64,000 nucleotides of DNA, taken from positions 29,030 to 93,029 of the forward strand of contig NZ_JXJW01000008.1 of the NCBI RefSeq assembly GCF_002441695.1. Reading direction: 5' to 3'. Below, in pieces: positions 1-7,300 of this stretch. This DNA comes from Pseudolactococcus piscium (GTDB taxonomy: Bacteria; Bacillota; Bacilli; Lactobacillales; Streptococcaceae). Numbering within the stretch: position 1 is the first letter of the stretch; every line of letters begins with the position of its first letter. Below the pieces are notes generated by a model. It did no database searches and had not been told where the DNA came from. It saw only the letters and a program-made list of their open reading frames with translations. The translations under genes and the position numbers were made by a program.

Positions 1-158
1 AAAAGTATATCCGGCTCTTCGCGTACGATTTCACGAATACATTGTTTCCCCGTCGTAACCGAGCGATAACGATAGCCTGCTACTTCCATTGTGATCGACA
101 GTAATTTATTGATGGCTGTATCATCTTCACAAATTAAGATTGTTGTCTGTTCATTCAT
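1..158 (-). CDS. kdpE: KdpE-type response regulator, N-terminal part only (runs off the left edge)
   Basis: Reading from the ATG at 158 gives an N-terminus typical of a receiver domain: a hydrophobic strand (ILICEDD) with the acidic pair, then a long helix and a second strand ending PDIL at the edge, just before the expected phospho-acceptor Asp. The gene starts inside the end of kdpD: its ATG lies 8 nt upstream of the end of the kdpD stop codon, so translation is probably coupled. The identity as KdpE is inferred from the partner kinase. About 52 codons are visible and the DNA-binding domain lies outside the window. Confidence 0.8.
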   Translation of the reverse strand, partial: MNEQTTILICEDDTAINKLLSITMEVAGYRYRSVTTGKQCIREIVREEPDIL

Positions 159-2781
159 TAAGCTTTATCTCCATCCTGGGTAAAGTAAACCCGATAATCG
201 TGCCACTAGGTATCTGATGCTTGGCATAGATTTCACCTTTGTGGATGGTGATAATCGTTTTGCAAAGTGCTAGCCCAATGCCTAATCCACGTGCCGCGTC
301 TGGGGAATCCGTAGACGTATAAAAGAGATCAAATAATTTTGCAAGTGCCTGATCAGATATGCCTGGGCCATTATCAGCAGCTTCAAGGCAAACCTGTTTG
401 TCACTAGCTGTCACGCGCAAGTCGATTGTTGATCCCTGATGTGTGTATTTTACAGCATTGTTTAATAGGTTAATGATGACTTGCATGATTAATGCAGGAT
501 CCATGTTAACAAACAAATCTGCTTCTGATATCGTCAGGTTGAAGATATGCTCATCCAGATGGGGATCAACATGCTTAATTGCTGCCCTAATTACGTCATC
601 CAGGTTATTTGCCTGTAAGTTAAGTGCAACATCCCCTTCTAGTCGGGTAATCATCAGTAAATTCTCGATTAAGTTGGTCAACCATAATGCATCATCATAG
701 ATAAAGGATAGCAACTCTTGTTTACTTGCTTCTGCTATGCGCGTACTGTTATCTAGCATGAGCTTAGCATTACCTGAGATGCTGGTTAATGGGGTTCTCA
801 AGTCATGCGATATAGAGCGTAATAGGTTACTTCTTAACTGCTCTTGTTCCATTTCTAATGCAACTTTTTGTTGCTGTCTTCGCAAGGTATCTTTTTCCAA
901 TACTAAGGCTGCTTCTCCTAACATGGCCAAGGATACTTCCTTCTCAAATGGGTCTAGTGGATCAGTATCCGCCATCAAAATCCCAATAATTGCAAAAACA
1001 GCTTGTTTGCGTCTGACGGATAAATATAGGAATTTGGCAGCAGATAAAGTATCCGTTGTCGCACCAGCACGTTTATTATTATAGAGTACCCACTCTGCCA
1101 CGCCTGACTCTTTTAAATTCTGGTAAGTGTCTAAAGTATAGGTCGTATTACCTGCTGGATAATAGACCTCTTTTTGCCTGATCCCATCTTCTACAGGATA
1201 AATCACAATATCTCTTGCTAATAGACTGATCAAGGCATTTGCTGTAACAGCTAATGTCTCACTTCTACTTTCTGGAATCTGTAATGCTTGATTAGTTTGA
1301 AACAAGAGTTCTGTTCGATGGGCCCTCTCAGAATTCAGGCGAACTTGCGCCTTAATCTTTTTGATCAGATTACTCGTGATAAGCCCCGCTGTCAGCATGA
1401 CAAAAAAAGTCGCCGGATAACTTGAGTCTATTGCCCGAAGTGAAAAATACGGCTCTGTAAAGAAGAAGTTAAAACACAATACTGCAAGTAGCGACGCAAT
1501 AAAACTAAAAATTCTACCTTTTGTGACCAAGGCATTGACTTGAACCCCTAAAATATATAGGATGATCACATTTGAAAAACTAAAGCCGACTTTCTCTGCA
1601 AATAGACCCAAAATCGTACAGCACACTAGCATAAGTAATGTCTTGACTAAATCACTCATGTCAAAATGTAGGTCAATTTTCCCTCGTCTTTTGAGAAAAA
1701 ATCGGTTTGGCTGCTGCTCATTTACCATGGGAATAATGTAAATACCTAAATTAGGTACTGCTTGTGCCACGTCGTTGATAAAGGTACGCCCTTTAAAAAA
1801 TCGCTTGTCTGGTGATTTCCCAACAACAAGCTTAGAGATATGACTCACTTTGGCGTATTCAGAGATCTGTTCAGAAAAATTTTCACCATAGATAACAGCG
1901 ATTTTTGCGCCGAGTTGATCAGCTAAGCGCAGATTTGCTTGTAGTTGTTTGCGTTCTGCTTTAGTTAAGTAGTCATCTCTCTCAGTGACGACATGTAGGG
2001 CTGTAAAGTCACCTTTGAATGCCATGACCAGCTTTGCTGCAGACCGAATCACACCTGGTGTTGTCAAGGAAGCTGATACACAGACTAGGATATGCTCCTT
2101 AGCATAAGCACCATCGTAATTACTGTCATTTTTTAGTGCAGCGTGATTGACTTGATCCGCAGTTTTACGTAAGGCTATTTCTCTTAGGGCGCGCAGTTTC
2201 TTTAAGGTGAAAAAATGGTCCAGTGATTGTTGAACCTGTGACTGATGATAGATTTTTCCCTTATGCAAGCGATCAATGAGCTCAGCAGGGTCAATATCAA
2301 TCAGTTCAATTTGACTCGCATTATCAAATAGATAATCCGGAATTCTTTCATTAACACGGACGCCTGTTATGGCTTCTATCTGTTCAAATGCACTCTCAAT
2401 ATGTTGCACATTTAAAGTCGTATAGACATCAATACCAGCCCTTAAAATTTCTTCGACATCCTGAAAACGCTTATGATTGCGTGACCCAATGATGTTACTA
2501 TGTGCTAACTCATCTATGATAACAACTTGCGGATTTCTTTTGATAACTTGGTCGACATCGACCTCATAAAACGGTCTATCTCTATAGGTAATTACCTTAG
2601 GGGACAGCTGCTCAAGTCCTGAAATTAATGCCGTCGTATCCGGTCTATTATGTGGCTCAACATAGCCAACGACTAAATCTACCCCATTATGTTTATCTTC
2701 ATGGGCAGCTGCTAACATCGCATAGGTTTTGCCAACACCAGCAACATAGCCAAAATATATTCTTAACTTACCTTCTTGCAT
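151..2781 (-). CDS. kdpD: KdpD osmosensitive K+ sensor histidine kinase
   Basis: Membrane sensor kinase of the KdpDE two-component system, which controls potassium uptake. From the chosen ATG (876 aa) the order is: KdpD N-terminal domain with Walker A GYVAGVGKT at about 11-19 and an IIDELAH Walker B; a universal-stress-protein-like domain at about 230-340; four closely spaced membrane segments at about 380-480; a GAF-like region; a DHp helix with phospho-acceptor His659 in SISHDLRTPLT; and an HATPase domain with NLLNNAVKYT, DNGPGIS and GLGIGLALC. A longer frame begins at 2847, but the ATG at 2781 has a GAGG motif upstream and matches the family start. The stop overlaps kdpE by 8 bp. No kdpFABC transporter genes are visible here. 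The USP domain carries a motif like the c-di-AMP-binding signature of S. aureus KdpD (see findings). Confidence 0.95.
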   Translation of the reverse strand: MQEGKLRIYFGYVAGVGKTYAMLAAAHEDKHNGVDLVVGYVEPHNRPDTTALISGLEQLSPKVITYRDRPFYEVDVDQVIKRNPQVVIIDELAHSNIIGSRNHKRFQDVEEILRAGIDVYTTLNVQHIESAFEQIEAITGVRVNERIPDYLFDNASQIELIDIDPAELIDRLHKGKIYHQSQVQQSLDHFFTLKKLRALREIALRKTADQVNHAALKNDSNYDGAYAKEHILVCVSASLTTPGVIRSAAKLVMAFKGDFTALHVVTERDDYLTKAERKQLQANLRLADQLGAKIAVIYGENFSEQISEYAKVSHISKLVVGKSPDKRFFKGRTFINDVAQAVPNLGIYIIPMVNEQQPNRFFLKRRGKIDLHFDMSDLVKTLLMLVCCTILGLFAEKVGFSFSNVIILYILGVQVNALVTKGRIFSFIASLLAVLCFNFFFTEPYFSLRAIDSSYPATFFVMLTAGLITSNLIKKIKAQVRLNSERAHRTELLFQTNQALQIPESRSETLAVTANALISLLARDIVIYPVEDGIRQKEVYYPAGNTTYTLDTYQNLKESGVAEWVLYNNKRAGATTDTLSAAKFLYLSVRRKQAVFAIIGILMADTDPLDPFEKEVSLAMLGEAALVLEKDTLRRQQQKVALEMEQEQLRSNLLRSISHDLRTPLTSISGNAKLMLDNSTRIAEASKQELLSFIYDDALWLTNLIENLLMITRLEGDVALNLQANNLDDVIRAAIKHVDPHLDEHIFNLTISEADLFVNMDPALIMQVIINLLNNAVKYTHQGSTIDLRVTASDKQVCLEAADNGPGISDQALAKLFDLFYTSTDSPDAARGLGIGLALCKTIITIHKGEIYAKHQIPSGTIIGFTLPRMEIKLNE

Positions 2782-2821
2782 TGCTCTGCCTCGACTAGTA
2801 TCTAGTAGTTTAATACTGTAA

Positions 2822-2830
2822 ATTATACCA
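2822..2830 (-). promoter_or_regulatory. Extended -10 promoter for kdpDE
   Basis: On the minus strand the sequence reads TGGTATAAT, a perfect extended -10 box about 40 nt before the kdpD ATG. No good -35 box is seen at 16-18 nt, which is acceptable for an extended -10 element. Confidence 0.6.
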
Positions 2831-2891
2831 CAATATGTCCTAAGCAAACTGGTGATGAGATTACTGTCTTTTCAAGTGATATCAGACAAAA

Positions 2892-2928
2892 TAAAAAAAG
2901 CTGTCATACGACAACTTCTCAACAGCTT
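2892..2928 (-). terminator. Rho-independent terminator after the pseudouridine synthase gene
   Basis: Inverted repeat AAGCTGT/ACAGCTT (2898-2904 with 2922-2928) followed on the minus strand by a run of T. It overlaps the stop codon of the pseudouridine synthase gene. Confidence 0.75.
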
Positions 2929-3829
2929 AGTCTGTCACTCTCAGTTTTTCAAGTGTTGCCTTAAATAATTTAGGCGGCTCAATCTCAAACTCCAACCATT
3001 CTTGAGAGGTAGGATGCTTAAAGCCTAATATCTCCGCATGTAGGAATTGACCATGGTTTGGCTTCAAGACATTTTTAGGGCCGTATAATGGGTCTCCTGC
3101 TACTGGATGACCAATATAGGCCATGTGGACACGAATTTGATGCGTGCGTCCAGTTTCAAGTGTCAAATTAACCAGCGTAAACTCGCCAAACCGCTCTAAT
3201 ACTTCAAAATGAGTCAAGGCATGTTTCCCACCAGCAATCACTGCCTGTTTCTTACGGTCTTTAGGATTACGACCAATCGGTGCTTCAATCACACCACGGT
3301 CATTTAAGAGATTACCATGAATAATGGCCAAATAACGACGCTTAGAGCTATGATCTTTCAACTGCGCTGCTAACAGCTCATGGGCTTGGTCATTTTTAGC
3401 AACCATCAGTAGGCCACTCGTATCTTTATCTATACGGTGAACAATACCAGGTCTGATCACCCCATTAATACTAGATAATTTTGTCATGTGATACATCAAG
3501 GCATTGACTAATGTACCTGAATGATGGCCTGCTGATGGATGCACAACCATACCTTGCGGTTTGTTAATCACAGCCACATCATCATCTTCATAGACGATAT
3601 CTAGTGGGATATTTTCAGCCTCATAAGACAAAACTTCTGGTTCAGGTATCACAAATGAGATCAGATCATTTTCTAATACCTTATATTTCGCTTTTTTGAC
3701 TTCACCATTGACAAATACGGCATCTGCTTTGATTAAGTCATTCGCTTGTGTTCTAGACACATTAGAGGTATCTGAAATGGCTTTATCAAGTCGTGAGCCA
3801 ACCTGTGTTGCTTTGATTTTAATTTTCAT
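2927..3829 (-). CDS. RluA/RluD-family 23S rRNA pseudouridine synthase
   Basis: 300-aa protein converting uridine to pseudouridine in RNA, most likely 23S rRNA. An S4-type RNA-binding domain (about 12-60, with SRLDKAI and the DLIKADAVFVNG strand) precedes the catalytic domain, which has the family motif HRIDKDTSGLL with catalytic Asp134 and the ETGRTHQIRVHMAYIGHP segment. It follows lspA by 3 nt, and the lspA-rluD pair is common in lactic acid bacteria and bacilli (YlyB in Bacillus). The pair shares the promoter in front of lspA. The exact target uridine cannot be told from sequence, so no symbol is given. Confidence 0.93.
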   Translation of the reverse strand: MKIKIKATQVGSRLDKAISDTSNVSRTQANDLIKADAVFVNGEVKKAKYKVLENDLISFVIPEPEVLSYEAENIPLDIVYEDDDVAVINKPQGMVVHPSAGHHSGTLVNALMYHMTKLSSINGVIRPGIVHRIDKDTSGLLMVAKNDQAHELLAAQLKDHSSKRRYLAIIHGNLLNDRGVIEAPIGRNPKDRKKQAVIAGGKHALTHFEVLERFGEFTLVNLTLETGRTHQIRVHMAYIGHPVAGDPLYGPKNVLKPNHGQFLHAEILGFKHPTSQEWLEFEIEPPKLFKATLEKLRVTD

Positions 3830-3832
3830 GTT

Positions 3833-4291
3833 TTAATCTTCATCCTTTTCTGTTAAAATCCCGATAAATAGGATGACAAACCCAATACTCAAGAACATAT
3901 CTGCGACATTAAAAATCGGAAAATTGATAAAGTCGAGTTGGAACATATCGACAACATAGCCCTGACGGACACGATCGATAAAATTTCCCAAAGCACCTGA
4001 GATGATCAAGGTTAAGCCAAAGGCATACCAATTTTTATGCAAGTTTTTGATTAAAAACCAAGTTGCTGCGACTAAGACTACTATCGTAGTAATCGTAAAA
4101 AACCACTGCTGTCCTTCTAGTAAGGACCAAGCAGCACCATTATTATGTAACTTTGTAAGGGACAAGACCCCTTTTAACACAACTTTTTGCTGTGATAAGG
4201 CAAAATGATTAACAACTGCTATCTTGACGATTTGGTCAATGACAATTCCCAAAATGATGAGAATCGGTAACCCTATTTTTTTTAACTTCAT
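3833..4291 (-). CDS. lspA: Lipoprotein signal peptidase (signal peptidase II)
   Basis: 152-aa membrane aspartyl protease that removes signal peptides from diacylglyceryl-modified prolipoproteins. Four membrane segments are visible. The two catalytic Asp residues are D115 (in YVVDMF) and D131 (in FNVADMF), and GNFIDR precedes them. Substrates in this window include the lipobox-bearing ApbE and carbonic anhydrase. The ATG at 4291 has no Shine-Dalgarno sequence. A perfect extended -10 box ends 6 nt before it, so the transcript may be leaderless. Confidence 0.96.
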   Translation of the reverse strand: MKLKKIGLPILIILGIVIDQIVKIAVVNHFALSQQKVVLKGVLSLTKLHNNGAAWSLLEGQQWFFTITTIVVLVAATWFLIKNLHKNWYAFGLTLIISGALGNFIDRVRQGYVVDMFQLDFINFPIFNVADMFLSIGFVILFIGILTEKDED

Positions 4292-4297
4292 TCATCA

Positions 4298-4306
4298 ATT
4301 ATACCA
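4298..4306 (-). promoter_or_regulatory. Extended -10 promoter of lspA-rluD, 6 nt before the start codon
   Basis: The minus strand reads TGGTATAAT, then TGATGA, then the lspA ATG. The predicted transcription start falls on or within 1-2 nt of the ATG. The box directly follows the T-run of the adhesin terminator. Confidence 0.6.
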
Positions 4307-4330
4307 AAAAAAGCAAGCCTGCGCTTGCTT
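4306..4330 (-). terminator. Terminator of the adhesin gene
   Basis: Perfect 8-bp stem AAGCAAGC/GCTTGCTT with a 4-nt loop (4311-4330), followed on the minus strand by seven T residues. Confidence 0.85.
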
Positions 4331-4397
4331 ATAAATGATTATCATTTTGTTTGCTATTTAGTCATATGCACTGAGCTAAATAGGGTAGTTTATCTGA

Positions 4398-7300
4398 TTA
4401 CAACTTACCTTTTTTTGCCAAAACTAAGCCAAAACCAGCAAGTGTGAGCATGACGAACCCAATGAGATAATATAGATGATTAATTATCTCAGATGTTTTC
4501 GGTAATTGATTGTCGTTAGGTTTGTTAGGTGTAGTTGGTGGCTTAACATAAGTGTTTGTCAAGTTATAGCCATTAACTGCCATCACATATCCCTTAACTG
4601 CATCTTCTGAAATCGTGTAAACAATTGTCGAACCTGCGTCAAATTTTGGTAAATTAGCGAAAGTATAGGTCCAATTATCTTGAGCCGTTACAACTTTTGA
4701 AGTAATAGGTGTTCCGTTAGCAAATAAATTAACAGTGATTTTATCTGGACGGATACCATACTGATTATTATTATCAGCCCAAGTCTTCGTACCACTGACT
4801 ACTGTTAATTCAGGCGTATGGGTATTCGTCAGGTCGTTACCGTTAATCGTTGTGTCATAACCTGCTATTTTTTCTTCAGAAATTGTATAGACGATTACTT
4901 TACCCGCCGCAAATTTTGACAGATTAGCAAAGTTGTATTTCCAATCATCTTTAGCAGCTACGTCTTGCGTCATAACTGTTTTACCATCTGCTAGTAAGTT
5001 AACGGTGATTTTATCTGGACGAATGCCATCTTGGTTATTATTATCTGACCAAGTCTTCGTACCACTGACTGCTGTTAATTCCGGCGTATGGGTATTCGTC
5101 AGATCATTGCCATTAACGGTCATGTCATAGCCTACAACAGCTTGCTCTGATATCGTATAGCTAATTGCTTGACCAGCTTCAAATTTAGGTAAGTTAGCAA
5201 ATGAGTATGTCCAGTTACTTTCAGCTGTCACGTCTTCAGAAGCAACTTGTTTCCCATTTGCAAGCAGGTTAACGGTAATACTGTTTGGTCGAATACCATC
5301 TTGGTTGTTACTATCTTCCCAAGTCTTTGTCCCCGTAACACTTGTCAATTCAGGAGCATGTGTATTTGTCAGGTCTTTGCCTGTAACAGTCATATCATAG
5401 CCTGTAACAGATTCTTCTGAAACGGTATATATAATTTCCTTACCAGCTTCAAACTTAGGTAAGTTGATAAATGTATACTGCCAGTTATCCGTACTTTTTA
5501 CTTCTTTAAAACTTACTTTTACACCATTTGCAAGTAAATTAACAGTAATACTGTTTGGTCGGATACCATCTTGGTTGTTATTATCGTTCCAAGTCTTGAT
5601 CCCACTGAATTCTGAGGTTTCTGGCGTATGTGTATTTGTGATATTGTAACCTTGAATACTTTGGTCATATCCTGCAACTGTTTCTTCAGAAATTGTATAA
5701 TTAATGGCTTTACCAGACACATATTGTGGAAAATTTGTAAATGAATATGCCCAGTTAGTTGCAGCTGTCACAACTTGTTCGGCTACCTTTTCACCATCTG
5801 CTAGTAAATTAACGGTAATGCTATCGGGTCTGACACCATCTTGGTTGTCATTATCATCCCAAGTCTTTGTACCGATAAACTGTTTTAGTAGCGGTCTATG
5901 TGTATTTGTAATGATGACATTGTTTTTATCAGTGTCATTAACATCTGCTTTATAACCTGCTACATTACCAACTTCTTTAACCTGATAGTTAATTGCTTGT
6001 CCATTAGCATTTAAATCTAGATTAGTGAACGTTGTTTGCCAATTATTTTCTGCATTCAAGGTTACAGGATCACCACTAGGGTTATCATTAGCATATAATT
6101 GAACTTGAATATTTGTTGGACGCATGCCATCTTGGTCATTATTATCTTCCCAAGACTTGGTTACTGCAATACTCGTTTTGGCAGGTGTATAACTATTAGT
6201 GATATTATAGCCATCAATCTTTGCACTATATTTATCAACGCTATTCTCGGTCACCTTATATTCGATAGCCTTACCATCTTTAAACTTGTTAAGATTATCA
6301 AATGAATAGGCCCAATTATCTGTAGCAGATACTGTTTTAGTCTGAACTTGTACATTATTGGCTAACAAATTCACAGTAATATTATCTGGGCGAATGCCAT
6401 CCTGATTAACTTTATCATCCCAAGTTTTACTTCCCTTAACTGAGATAACCTCTAAGATACGTGAGTTAACAATTTTCACATTGCTCAAATCAGTTTGATC
6501 AATATTAGATTTATAAGAGCGTACAGTATCTTCTGAAACAGTATATTTGATTGGTGTACCATCATCATGGTATTTAACTAATCCATCAAAGCTAAAAGCC
6601 CAATTTAAAGCTTGTGTTACAGTTTTTGATTGACTGAATGTACCGTCTGCTAAAAGGTTAACTGTAATTGATGCTGGTCTTAACCCTTCTATATTGTTAT
6701 TATCATCCCATGATTTTAGACCTTTAACACTCGTCTTGGTTTTCTCATTTGTTTGTGTTAATTGTATGTTACTATTGGCATCAGCTTGACTAGCTTTGAG
6801 TGTTATTTTTTTTCCTACAGCCAAATCTGCTGGTATATCATAGCCAGCAATTGTTGTTGTTTCAACAAGGAAGTAGTCTCCACCTTTAAGATTTCCCCAG
6901 GAAAGTTGCCCTTTATCATCTGTAGTTCCTGATCTTAATAAACCGCCCTTATTGCCATTACTAGAGGCATATAACTCAAATTTAACACCTGGAAGGACTT
7001 TTGACGTATTATCTTGATCTACTTTAGTGATAACTAAGTTGATATTTTTAGAAGACGATGAACCACTGTTATTAACAACTTTTACACCTTGAGTGGTCCC
7101 ATTATCAACTGTTTTTTGCCCAGTTCCCTTTACATTAACTGAATTGGTCAGTGTGTCATTTACTAATGATGAGTTGATAAACGCACGATACTGAATTAAA
7201 TATGCTGTATCAATTGTGTGTAAGAACTTGATGACTAAGACTTGTTCACCAGTGGTTGAATTTGTTTGAAGATCAACAGAATAGTCAGCATCTTTTACAA

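Noticed and set aside
4545..6745. Regular 270-bp repeats considered as a CRISPR or satellite array
   Set aside because: The repeats are in frame and encode CnaB domains; there are no short repeats with unique spacers.
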